A program made the translations under genes and the position numbers. Source: JABFXX01 sp964419605 (GTDB lineage: Bacteria > Myxococcota_A > Polyangia > Haliangiales > Haliangiaceae). From it: DNA of 9,630 nucleotides. The notes below the pieces were generated by a model. The model saw nothing but the letters and a program-made list of their open reading frames with translations, ran no database searches and was not told the DNA's origin. The DNA is taken from assembly GCA_964419605.1 (NCBI GenBank), contig CAYQQM010000126.1, forward strand, positions 1 through 9,630, given 5' to 3'. Shown here one piece after another: positions 1 to 6,484 of this stretch (position 1 is the first letter of the stretch; the number at the start of each line of letters is the position of its first letter).

Positions 1-908
1 AGGGTGTGTTCAACATCGTCCACGGCGACAAGGTCGCGGTCGATCGCCTGCTCGAACATTCGCACATCGGCGCCGTGTCATTTGTCGGTTCCACGCCGAT
101 CGCCCGCTATGTCTACGAAACCGGGGCAAGACACGGCAAACGCGTCCAGGCGCTCGGTAGCGCCAAGAATCACATGGTCGTGGTTCCCGACGCCGATATG
201 GAACTCGCGGCCGACGCCGCGGTGTCCGCTGGCTACGGCTCCGCTGGCGAGCGTTGTATGGCCATTTCCGTTGTCGTTGCGGTCGGGTCGGCCGCAGACG
301 AACTCGTGCCGCTACTCGTGGACCGCATCTGCAAGCTGCGCGTCGGCGATGGCTCCGATCCGCGTTCCGACATGGGGCCGCTCGTGACCAAGGCTCACCT
401 CGACAAGGTGTCTCGTTGCGTCGCCGTGGGCGTTGCGGAAGGCGCGAACCTGGTATGCGACGGGCGTACCCTCGTCGTTGCCGACCGCCCCGACGGCTTT
501 TTCCTCGGACCGTGCTTGTTCGATCGCGTCGAGCCGCACATGTCCATCTACACCGACGAAATTTTTGGCCCAGTGCTGTCGATCGTTCGCGTCGCGACCT
601 ACCAAGACGCCGTCGCGCTGGTGAACCGGCATCCCTACGGCAATGGCGCGGCGATCTTTACTAGAAACGGCGGCACCGCGCGCGCCTTTCAACGCGATGT
701 TCAAGTCGGCATGGTCGGCATCAACGTACCGATTCCGGTGCCCACGGCCTACTACTCATTCGGCGGCTGGAAAGCGTCTCTATTCGGGGATTTACACAGC
801 TACGGCCGCGACGGAATTCGGTTTTACACCCGCATCAAAACCGTCACGGCCCGCTGGCCCGACTCGAGGCCGCAGGGAGTTGACCTCAACTTTCCTGAGA
901 ACGCCTAG
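1..908 (+). CDS. mmsA: Methylmalonate-semialdehyde dehydrogenase (CoA-acylating), C-terminal part
   Basis: This is the last 302 residues of an aldehyde dehydrogenase superfamily enzyme; the first ~190-200 residues lie before the window (family members are about 490-500 residues). Reading starts at base 3 and ends with TAG at 906-908. The family converts methylmalonate or malonate semialdehyde plus CoA and NAD+ to propanoyl- or acetyl-CoA in valine, propanoate or inositol catabolism in the cytoplasm. Seen in order: the HGD and VSFVGSTPIA segment of the Rossmann region, QALGSAKNH, the catalytic cysteine in SAGERCMAIS (about residue 84 counting the GTG at 6 as 1), EIFGPVLSIVR, and the MmsA-typical end VGMVGINVPIPVP followed by FGGWKASLFGD and RFYTR. 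The ELGG-type general-base glutamate of hydrolytic aldehyde dehydrogenases is replaced in QALGSAKN, which fits a CoA-dependent enzyme. The gene looks intact up to the window edge. Plain non-acylating aldehyde dehydrogenase is the only alternative and fits less well. Confidence 0.95.
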   Translation, partial: GVFNIVHGDKVAVDRLLEHSHIGAVSFVGSTPIARYVYETGARHGKRVQALGSAKNHMVVVPDADMELAADAAVSAGYGSAGERCMAISVVVAVGSAADELVPLLVDRICKLRVGDGSDPRSDMGPLVTKAHLDKVSRCVAVGVAEGANLVCDGRTLVVADRPDGFFLGPCLFDRVEPHMSIYTDEIFGPVLSIVRVATYQDAVALVNRHPYGNGAAIFTRNGGTARAFQRDVQVGMVGINVPIPVPTAYYSFGGWKASLFGDLHSYGRDGIRFYTRIKTVTARWPDSRPQGVDLNFPENA

Positions 909-956
909 GCTAGGTCACAAGGGAGATGTAGACGCGATCGTCGTCGGTTTCTGGCT

Positions 957-979
957 CCGCCACGGCTAGACCGCGGCGG
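957..979 (+). terminator. GC-rich hairpin after mmsA, possible terminator
   Basis: Arms CCGCCACGG and CCGCGGCGG form a nine-pair stem with one A-C mismatch around a CTAGA loop, 49 bases after the mmsA stop. The following bases (TGGTTGCTGG) are only mildly T-rich, so a classical intrinsic terminator is not clear. It may instead be a stability hairpin, or chance in GC-rich DNA; its right arm borders the Walker A relic described next. Confidence 0.3.
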
Positions 980-1342
980 TGGTTGCTGGAGGAATCGAGG
1001 TCGGGAAAACCACGGCACCACCCCAGCTGCTATAGCGGTAGGATGGGAACTTCAGGCTGGCTTAATGTATTAATTACAGTTATTTATGGACGGCCTGGAG
1101 AAATTTGCAGGTCGTACTGTCTTTCTCTGGAGAAAGTTATCCTTTGACATATACTTTCTCAAATGACGCGGCTTGTGCCTATCGAAGTCAAAACGAGTGC
1201 CAATTTGGGCTCGATCGAGACACCAATTTTGGACGACTTTGTTCGCGCCTTTCATTTGCCATTCGGTATCGTCCTGTACGGCGGCGCGCCATATGCGGAT
1301 ACGAAACGGAAGCGTGTGTATTGGCCGTTTTGGGCTATCTAA
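970..1342 (+). pseudogene. Broken AAA ATPase with DUF4143-type C-terminal domain (COG1373-like relic)
   Basis: Three pieces in three frames look like parts of one decayed gene. Piece 1 (about 970-1035, between TAG 967 and TAG 1033) reads AVVAGGIEVGKTTAPPQLL, which lines up with the Walker A P-loop of these ATPases (pattern VVxGPRQVGKTTLLxQL). Piece 2 (1086-1163) ends VFLWRKLSFDIYFLK, resembling the family's FYWR...EVDFL block, and stops at TGA 1164. Piece 3 starts at ATG 1163, reads MTRLVPIEVKTSANL and continues 59 codons through FGIVLYGG and VYWPFWAI to TAA 1340-1342; this is the classic DUF4143 tail with the PD-(D/E)XK-like EVK and a closing aromatic strand. Pieces 2 and 3 join by a one-base shift at AAATGACG. 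The ATPase body between the P-loop and the C-terminal domain (several hundred codons in intact members) is missing. Intact proteins are P-loop ATPases of poorly known role, often sporadic and horizontally spread. The stretch is richer in A+T than its surroundings. The C-terminal assignment is fairly secure; the P-loop piece is less so. Piece 3 alone could be expressed only as a fragment. Confidence 0.6.
1095..1159. repeat. Imperfect 32/33-base direct repeat with an internal inverted repeat
   Basis: Two adjoining copies, 1095-1126 and 1127-1159, share CTGGAGAAA, then a variable middle containing TT, then an end in CTTTCT. Where they meet, CTTTCTC (1121-1127) and GAGAAAG (1130-1136) form a seven-base inverted repeat around TG. 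It lies in the AT-rich relic region, overlapping the piece that reads VFLWRKL. It could be an old local duplication or a former operator. No gene start is near enough to assign a regulatory role. Confidence 0.4.
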
Positions 1343-1379
1343 TTCATTTTTTTTCGACGGATCCCTAACACCCGCACGA

Positions 1380-2465
1380 TCAAAACAGCCGGCCCTGCGC
1401 CCCGCCTTGGCCGCCGGTGGGCGCTTTGCTTGGCGCGATCAAGCCGATGTGTCGGAATCCGGCGGCGGTGGCGACACGACCTCGCGGTGTCCGCGCGATG
1501 AGGCCCACCTGCAACAGGAACGGCTCGACTACTTCTTCGAGGGTGCCGCGTTCCTCAGACAGCGACGCGGCAATCGCTTCGATCCCAACCGGTCCGCCAT
1601 CGAAACGCTCGCAGATCACCGCTAGGTACGAGCGATCGATCGCGTCGAGCCCGGCGTGGTCCACCGCCAATCGGTCTAGCGACGACGCGGCAATGTCGCC
1701 GTCGATCGTGCCGTCGCTCTCGACCGAAGCGAAGTCGCGCACCCGGCGGAGCAGCCGATTTGCGATTCGCGGCGTACCTCGTGCGCGCCGCGCAATCTCC
1801 GTGGCGCCATCGCCGTTGATCGAAACGCCGATCAAGTTTGCCGATCGCGTCACAATCGATCGCATGTCGGCCAGTTCGTAGTAACGCAGCTGCCAGTGAA
1901 ACCCAAACCGGTCCAAAAGCGGTGCCGACAGTAGGCCCATGCGCGTCGTCGCACCCAGCAGCGTAAACCGCGGCAGCTGCATGGTCACCGCTTTCGCATG
2001 CGGACCATCGCCGATGAATAGGTCAAAGCGAAAATCTTCCATCGCCGGGTACAGATTCTCCTCGACCACTGGGTGCAAACGATGGATTTCGTCGATGAAC
2101 AATGCGTCGCCCTCGCCGAGTGCGGTCAACAACGACGCCAACTTGCCTTTGTGATCGATGGCCGGGCCAGAGCTGACATGGAGATTGACTCCGAGCTCGT
2201 TTGCAATCACGTGAGCCAGCGTGGTCTTGCCAAGCCCCGGCGGACCAGCGAACAAAAAGTGATCAAGCGCCCACTTGCCCTGCCGTGCGGCGTGCACCGA
2301 AATCCGAAGGTTCTCGATCAAGTCCTTCTGACCGACGTATTCGTTGAAGTTGCGCGGTCGCAGCGCGGCCTGCCACGCTCGCTCCGTTGCCCGCTCCACC
2401 GGCTCGACCTCGCGCTGAACGCTTTCGTCGGCCGCCACCGCGTCGTTGTGCTTTTTACGCGCCAT
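1380..2465 (-). CDS. ruvB: Holliday junction branch migration DNA helicase RuvB
   Basis: RuvB is the hexameric AAA+ motor that pumps DNA through the RuvA-bound Holliday junction. The 361-residue product has Walker A GPPGLGKTT (74-82), Walker B LFIDEIHR (122-129), sensor-1 region LLGATTRMGLLSAPLLDRFG carrying the conserved arginine of DRFG, sensor-2 segment RGTPRIANRLLRRVRDF, and the C-terminal winged-helix signature GPVGIEAIA...TPRGRVATAAGFRHIGL. Length is slightly above the usual 330-350 because of a charged N-terminal extension (about 30 residues) and a Gly-rich tail ending GRLF. I start at ATG 2463-2465, two bases after the ruvA stop; the open frame extends 36 codons further, but those are antiframe to ruvA. 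The upstream sequence offers only a weak ribosome site (GGTAGGT directly before ATG), so translational coupling to ruvA is likely. It is last in the run; no clear terminator follows on this strand. Confidence 0.97.
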   Translation of the reverse strand: MARKKHNDAVAADESVQREVEPVERATERAWQAALRPRNFNEYVGQKDLIENLRISVHAARQGKWALDHFLFAGPPGLGKTTLAHVIANELGVNLHVSSGPAIDHKGKLASLLTALGEGDALFIDEIHRLHPVVEENLYPAMEDFRFDLFIGDGPHAKAVTMQLPRFTLLGATTRMGLLSAPLLDRFGFHWQLRYYELADMRSIVTRSANLIGVSINGDGATEIARRARGTPRIANRLLRRVRDFASVESDGTIDGDIAASSLDRLAVDHAGLDAIDRSYLAVICERFDGGPVGIEAIAASLSEERGTLEEVVEPFLLQVGLIARTPRGRVATAAGFRHIGLIAPSKAPTGGQGGAQGRLF

Positions 2466-2467
2466 AC

Positions 2468-3100
2468 CTACCGAGGCATGCTCCGCAGCGCTTGGCGCAG
2501 CAACTGTTCCAGCGTGGTTTCGGGCGCGACCACCAGATCTCCAACGGCTGCCTCCGCCTCGACTGTACTCCACCCCATTCCGACGAGTGCCGTCATCACT
2601 TCATCGGTTAAGCCCTGCCCCGCCAACCCTCGCCTCTTGCCGTTGCCCGCAGCGATGCGGGTGTCCGATTGCCACGTGGCGAGCAAGTTTCGGCACTTGT
2701 CGTGCAACTCGACGACGATCATTTCCGCGGTTTTTTTGCCAACGCCCTTGAGGCGAACCAGTCCCGCAACATCCTCGCGCGCGACCATTTCGACAATCTC
2801 GCGCGGGCTCGAGCCAGACAGGATCGCGATCGCCGTGCTCGGGCCGACATTTTTCACGGTGATGAGCAGGTCGAACAAGGCCCGCTCAGCCGCCTCGAGA
2901 AAGCCAAATAGCGCAATGCGATTTTCTGTGGCGTGCGTAAACACCCGCAGGGCGACCCGCGCGTTGTCTTCCGGGAGTGCAGCAAACGTATACAACGAGC
3001 ACGCAACTTGGTAGCCAATGCCGCCGCAGTCGACGATGACGTACGGGGTTGAAGCACCGGTTGCCCGCTCGACCAGCGTGCCCTCGATGCGCGCAATCAC
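2468..3100 (-). CDS. ruvA: Holliday junction branch migration protein RuvA
   Basis: RuvA tetramers hold the four-way junction open and load RuvB. The 210-residue product matches family length: N-terminal OB-fold (about 1-63, starting MIARIEGTL), two helix-hairpin-helix motifs (VKNVGPSTAIAILSG near 82-96 and LKGVGKKTAEMIVVEL), a flexible Arg/Gly linker, and a C-terminal RuvB-binding domain (LTDEVMTALVGMGW to the end). Start is GTG at 3098-3100, supported by GGAGGG (3105-3110) four bases upstream. It overlaps the ruvC stop by four bases (GTGA), so it is translationally coupled. One oddity: aligned by eye with E. coli RuvA, the acidic pin pair Glu55-Asp56 becomes Glu59-Asn60 (in ATENRIALFGF), leaving one acidic residue. 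Confidence 0.96.
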   Translation of the reverse strand: MIARIEGTLVERATGASTPYVIVDCGGIGYQVACSLYTFAALPEDNARVALRVFTHATENRIALFGFLEAAERALFDLLITVKNVGPSTAIAILSGSSPREIVEMVAREDVAGLVRLKGVGKKTAEMIVVELHDKCRNLLATWQSDTRIAAGNGKRRGLAGQGLTDEVMTALVGMGWSTVEAEAAVGDLVVAPETTLEQLLRQALRSMPR

Positions 3101-3606
3101 GAGGCCCTCCGAATCGCGGAAACGATTTTCACGGCTGTAGGCTGCACCGTACGACTATGCGTGATCGCGACCGCGAGGGCATCCGCCGCATCTGCGCGCG
3201 GCAACCGGCGCAGCCCAATCAGAGCCTGAACCATACGGGCGATCTGATCTTTGGTCGCCCCGCCTGAGCCGGTGACCGCTTTTTTTACTACAGCCGGCGA
3301 ATACGACACAGCGTCTAGATTTAGCAGGCCTACCACGGCAAGTGCCATACCGCGCGCCTGCGCCAACGCGAGCGCACTGCGGGCATTTTGGTGGACAAAG
3401 ACATCTTCGATCGCGACGACCGAGGGCGCCAGTTCCTCGATGACCTCGCGCAGCCCGCAGGCAATCTCCCCAAGGCGAGCTTCCATCGCAATCTCGTCTC
3501 GAGCCGACAGAATGCCGCACTCTACGTAGCGCAGCACGCCGCCGACATTGTCGATGATGCCGTAGCCACACCGCCGGCTACCGGGGTCGAGCCCGAGAAT
3601 TCGCAC
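3097..3606 (-). CDS. ruvC: Crossover junction endodeoxyribonuclease RuvC
   Basis: RuvC is the Mg2+-dependent dimeric nuclease that cuts Holliday junctions symmetrically. The 169-residue product keeps all four catalytic acids of the RNase H-like fold: Asp7 (RILGLDPGS), Glu67 (VVAIEDVF), Asp139 and Asp142 (RADAADALAVAITH), plus Lys119 (GATKDQI) and the QARG segment. Start is GTG at 3604-3606, placing the first beta strand at residue 2 as in the family. A GGAG (3618-3621) lies 11 bases upstream with AGAG closer (3613-3616), so the ribosome site is mediocre. The frame is open further upstream, but that extension is low-complexity and unlike RuvC. It is first of the ruvCAB set and separated from yggS by 227 bases, so it may have its own promoter. 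No LexA-type box was recognised by eye. Confidence 0.96.
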   Translation of the reverse strand: MRILGLDPGSRRCGYGIIDNVGGVLRYVECGILSARDEIAMEARLGEIACGLREVIEELAPSVVAIEDVFVHQNARSALALAQARGMALAVVGLLNLDAVSYSPAVVKKAVTGSGGATKDQIARMVQALIGLRRLPRADAADALAVAITHSRTVQPTAVKIVSAIRRAS

Positions 3607-3833
3607 GCCGCACTCTACTCCAGGAGTCCGACACAGCGCGACTACCGACCTCGACTCATCAACGTCATCGCGCCGCGCCGACCACCAGGGTGGTGAGAGC
3701 AGCGCAAGCTGCACGCGAATACAGCCGCGCGAAAAGGCCCCCCAAAAAGCCATGGCTCGGCGACGCGCAGCGGTGCACGCGGGACAATTCAAAAGTCGCG
3801 TGCGCGTCTGCGCCGGATGCAACGAGTTTCACA

Positions 3834-4517
3834 TCAACCGGCACGGGGTCTCGTGCCAAAGATCGCGGTACCGATGCGAACATGCGTAGCACCGCACGCG
3901 ATCGCAACCTCGTAGTCGCCGCTCATGCCCATGGATAAAACGGGCAGCGGCCGGCCGAGTTCCTCCGCAACGCGGTCGCGCAGTGCCCGCAAGCGGTTAA
4001 AGATCGGCCGGCTCTCCTCCGGGTCGTCGGTAGGTGGTGGCATCGTCATGAAACCTTCGAGCCGAATGTTCGGCACGCGCGCAACGACGCGCGCAAGTTC
4101 CGGAGCAGCCTGTTCGGTCACGCCGTGTTTGGAAACCTCGCCAGCGAGGTTTACCGCGACGAGCACGGGCTGAAGTATGGCCGAACGCGCTCCGAGTTCG
4201 ACCGCGAGTTCCGCACGATCCACCGCGTGAACGAGAGCGACCTGGCCCGCCACCAATTTTGCCTTGTTGCGCTGCAGATGACCGATAAAGTGCCAGCGGA
4301 ACGCGTCGGGGCATGCACCGCGTTTGGCGGTGAGTTCCTGGGCGTAGTTTTCGCCAAAATCGCGTGCGCCAGCCGCAGCCGCTTCACACACCGCGCTCGC
4401 TGGCTGTAATTTTGATACAGCGACGATCGTCACCTCCGCCGGGGAGCGACCCGCCCTTTCACATGCGCGAGCTACGCTCGCAACGACGTGGTGCCACCGC
4501 TCGGCGATCGCGCTCAC
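3834..4517 (-). CDS. yggS: YggS/PLPBP family pyridoxal-phosphate homeostasis protein
   Basis: The family is a single-domain, alanine-racemase-like TIM barrel that binds pyridoxal 5'-phosphate and helps keep vitamin B6 and amino acid pools balanced; it has no established enzymatic activity. The 227-residue product has the PLP lysine at 36 (IVAVSK), then FGENYAQEL, WHFIGHLQRNKAKLV, the VNLAGEVSKHG strand, LEGFMTMPPP, and the phosphate-binding end LSMGMSGDYEVAI...VRIGTAIFG. Start is GTG at 4515-4517 with GGGGAG (4525-4530) seven bases upstream; an in-frame extension of 56 codons is antiframe to maf and was not used. The start overlaps the maf stop by the four bases GTGA. In enterobacteria yggS is followed by yggT and yggU; here no YggT is seen and a YggU homologue lies about 4 kb away beside smpB. 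Confidence 0.95.
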   Translation of the reverse strand: MSAIAERWHHVVASVARACERAGRSPAEVTIVAVSKLQPASAVCEAAAAGARDFGENYAQELTAKRGACPDAFRWHFIGHLQRNKAKLVAGQVALVHAVDRAELAVELGARSAILQPVLVAVNLAGEVSKHGVTEQAAPELARVVARVPNIRLEGFMTMPPPTDDPEESRPIFNRLRALRDRVAEELGRPLPVLSMGMSGDYEVAIACGATHVRIGTAIFGTRPRAG

Positions 4518-5128
4518 GCAGGAACTCCCCGGGAAAGCTGTGCGCCGGGTGCGCCCAACGCGTGCAGCGCGGCCAGCACCTCTGCGAGCGGAAGCCCGAT
4601 CACATTCGTCACCGAGCCCCGCACGCCGCGGACAAACGCCGCGGCAATACCTTGGATGGCGTAGGCGCCGGCCTTGCCCCGCCACTCACCGGTCGCCAGG
4701 TAGTCAGCGAGCATCGACCCATCGATCACGGTCATCTCGACCTCGGTGGCCACTACATCGCGATGTACAGAATTCCCCGCAATCGCAAACGCAGTAATCA
4801 CTTGGTGAGTTCGGCCGCTGAGCTGGTTCAACATGGCTGCGGCATGCTGCTCGGTAGTCGCCTTGCCAAGGATGGCGCCGTCGATCGTCACGGTTGTATC
4901 GGCGGCCAGAACCCATCGACCGGGGCGTCGGGCGGCGTCTGCCTTCGCAGCCGCGACCCGTGTGACGTAGTCGACCGGAGCTTCGCTTGCGCGCGGCGTC
5001 TCATCGATATCCGCCGGAACTACCTCGACTGCCACGCCCACTCGCTCAAGCAGTTCACGTCGTCGAGACGATGCCGACGCGAGCACCAGCACGGGCTGGG
5101 GACCATCGTTTTTGACCGCGTCAGTCAC
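4514..5128 (-). CDS. maf: Maf family nucleotide pyrophosphatase
   Basis: Maf proteins hydrolyse dTTP, UTP or modified nucleoside triphosphates to monophosphates as house-cleaning enzymes and affect septum formation in some bacteria. The 204-residue product has the opening signature LVLASASSRRRELL with downstream PADIDE, the metal-binding/catalytic Asp77 in VLAADTTV, the GK (88-89) loop, and the C-terminal GKAGAYAIQG and GSVTNVIGLPL segments. The subfamily (dTTP/UTP type or another) cannot be fixed by eye. Start is GTG at 5126-5128 with AGGG six bases upstream; the 91-codon upstream extension overlaps the divergent rluA-family gene and looks non-native. It is probably the first gene of the maf-yggS(-ruvCAB) transcript, divergent from the pseudouridine synthase with 111 bases between starts. 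Confidence 0.94.
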   Translation of the reverse strand: MTDAVKNDGPQPVLVLASASSRRRELLERVGVAVEVVPADIDETPRASEAPVDYVTRVAAAKADAARRPGRWVLAADTTVTIDGAILGKATTEQHAAAMLNQLSGRTHQVITAFAIAGNSVHRDVVATEVEMTVIDGSMLADYLATGEWRGKAGAYAIQGIAAAFVRGVRGSVTNVIGLPLAEVLAALHALGAPGAQLSRGVPA

Positions 5129-5239
5129 GCTCGGCCCTACATTGGCATGAACAGCCGCCAAGGATCGAGCGAACCGGTCATCCTGCTCCCAGGATCCTAC
5201 GCCGAGCCGCATGTCGTGACGGACAGCGGGCTTCGAGCT
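5129..5239. promoter_or_regulatory. Divergent maf / RluA-family intergenic region
   Basis: This 111-base stretch separates two divergent starts and must hold any promoters for both. Near its centre, ATCCTG (5180-5185) and CAGGAT (5190-5195) form a perfect six-base inverted repeat around CTCC. I could not identify convincing -35/-10 boxes on either strand. The role as a control region follows from gene layout; the operator role of the inverted repeat is a guess. Confidence 0.45.
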
Positions 5240-6313
5240 ATGTTGCGTTGTTCGACCAAAATGATCCCGCCAAATCCCGTCGCACCCCCGGAGGCCGATG
5301 ACTTGGGCCTCGAGTCGCACCTCGACGAGGACGGCAACCCGCGCATCGTCGAGCGCCATTTGATCGTTCCGCCGCCGCTCGCTGGGCTGCGACTGGATCA
5401 CTTCGTCAAGACGCAGATCCCCCGGCTATCGCGGACCCGAATCCAAACGGTGATCAGTAACCAGCTGACGTGTGTCAATCGCCGCTTGCCGATCAAGCCA
5501 GCCGCGATCGTCGCTGCCGGCGATCACTTTGTGATCCGCCGCGAGGCGCACCCCGAACCTGCGTGTCCGCGAACGTTTGGCGTACTCCATGAAGATCGCC
5601 GACTGCTCGTCGTGGACAAGCCGGCCGGACTGCCGGTGCACGCGTCGGCAAAGTTCTATTTCAATACGCTAGCGCGCGTCTTGTCCGAGCGCTACCCCGA
5701 CGAGCCCGAGCTCCAACTATGTCATCGCCTCGACCGAGAAACGTCCGGCTGTGTCGTAATCGCGCGAGACCGCGCTGCAGCAGCGTTCGTCAAACAGGCG
5801 ATCGGAGACAAGCGGCGCACGACCAAACAGTACCTTGCGGTGGTCCACGGTCATCCACCGTGGAATGACGAATACCTCATCGACACCCCTCTGCGACTGT
5901 CGACCCCCACCGACGACACGCGTCTGCCCGAAGTCCGCGTTCTCCCCGACCCCGGCGGGCTGCCAGCACAAACCCGCGTTCGCGTAGAGCGACAACACAA
6001 CCGTTTCTCCTTGGTGCGATGCACGCTGATCACCGGCCGCCAACATCAGATTCGCGTTCATCTCTCGCATGCCGGCTTTCCGATCGTCGGCGACAAAATC
6101 TACGCACACGGCGACGAGGCGTTCATCGCGTACTGCGACGGCGGAATGACCCTGGAACTCGCACAGCAGTTTATCCTGCCTCGCCACGCTCTCCACGCCG
6201 CCGCGATTTCTGTGCCGCACCCGGATGGCCACGCCGTGTTTGCCGAGGCTCCCCTCCCCGCTGACATGATTGCTCTGATGGACGCCGCCGCTTCCGATGC
6301 AGTCATCGTGTGA
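5240..6313 (+). CDS. RluA-family pseudouridine synthase with S4 domain
   Basis: The product isomerises specific uridines to pseudouridine in 23S rRNA or tRNA. In the 357-residue reading, a 50-residue acidic/proline leader precedes an S4 RNA-binding domain (about 50-105, LRLDHFVKTQIPRLSRTRIQ), then the catalytic domain with FGVLHEDRRLLVVDKPAGLPV, the catalytic Asp165 in HRLDRETSG, KQYLAVVHG, and the GRQHQIRVHLSHAGFPIVGD motif. The layout is that of RluC/RluD, but the exact target site cannot be told, so no symbol is given. Start is ATG at 5240-5242; ATG 5261 is an alternative and neither has a strong ribosome site. The frame runs open far upstream (to about 4364), but that part is antisense to maf and yggS and is not coding. 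The stop is TGA at 6311-6313. Confidence 0.93.
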   Translation: MLRCSTKMIPPNPVAPPEADDLGLESHLDEDGNPRIVERHLIVPPPLAGLRLDHFVKTQIPRLSRTRIQTVISNQLTCVNRRLPIKPAAIVAAGDHFVIRREAHPEPACPRTFGVLHEDRRLLVVDKPAGLPVHASAKFYFNTLARVLSERYPDEPELQLCHRLDRETSGCVVIARDRAAAAFVKQAIGDKRRTTKQYLAVVHGHPPWNDEYLIDTPLRLSTPTDDTRLPEVRVLPDPGGLPAQTRVRVERQHNRFSLVRCTLITGRQHQIRVHLSHAGFPIVGDKIYAHGDEAFIAYCDGGMTLELAQQFILPRHALHAAAISVPHPDGHAVFAEAPLPADMIALMDAAASDAVIV

Positions 6314-6382
6314 CTGACGATTCGCTCCCCTTCGCGCTGTGTTCCTCGGCGTTCGGTCGCGGCAAGCGGTGTTTATTTCCTA

Positions 6383-6484
6383 TTACCGCTGGGCGACGGC
6401 GATTCGCAGTGCGGTGGTGACTTCGCTTGCACGTCCGGCGGCGATCCAGAAGTGGTGCCAGCGGTTAGCAGCACCGGCCAGCGG
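6383..6484 (-). pseudogene. Probable relic of a four-helix-bundle (23S rRNA IVS-like) protein
   Basis: Between TGA at 6485-6487 and TAA at 6383-6385 the minus strand reads 33 codons without any good start, containing FWIAAGRASEVTTALRIA. This fits the central helix pattern of the four-helix-bundle family (F-x-IA-x-GSA-x-E-x-x-x-AL-x-IA-x-A-x-G) found in many deltaproteobacteria and in intervening sequences of 23S rRNA. The preceding N-terminal helices and the expected GY-type turn after AVA are missing, and the upstream part is interrupted by a tandem repeat and stops. It is most likely a decayed fragment; chance resemblance is possible because the match is short. Confidence 0.4.

Noticed and set aside
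1200..1232. Palindrome CTCGATCGAG flanked by CCAATTTGG and CCAATTTTGG
   Set aside because: Inside the DUF4143-like relic reading frame; the palindrome contains the generally over-represented CGATCG, so no separate operator is needed to explain it.
1070..1255. Minus-strand 61-codon frame in the mmsA-ruvB gap
   Set aside because: No ribosome site, no recognisable family, and antisense to the better supported ATPase relic.
1331..1354. T8 tract after a weak GGCC/GGCT stem as an intrinsic terminator
   Set aside because: The stem has only five pairs with a wobble and lies eight bases from the T tract; no intact gene reads into it on this strand.
1868..1990. Apparent loss of an arginine in RuvB (APLLDRFG instead of SPLRDRFG)
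   Set aside because: Other RuvB proteins also have leucine at the first position (from memory, the Thermus-type sequence); the arginine in DRFG is kept, so no defect is implied.
2466..2573. 36-codon N-terminal extension of RuvB
   Set aside because: It overlaps ruvA in another frame and does not resemble RuvB; ATG 2463-2465 fits the family.
3752..3892. Plus-strand 46-codon frame with CAGC and later Cys/His residues, zinc-finger-like
   Set aside because: It overlaps the 3' end of yggS, has irregular cysteine spacing and no ribosome site; likely chance.
4364..5239. Long upstream extension of the RluA-family frame (would give 649 residues)
   Set aside because: It lies antisense to the well-supported maf and yggS genes, is basic low-quality sequence, and matches no pseudouridine synthase domain.
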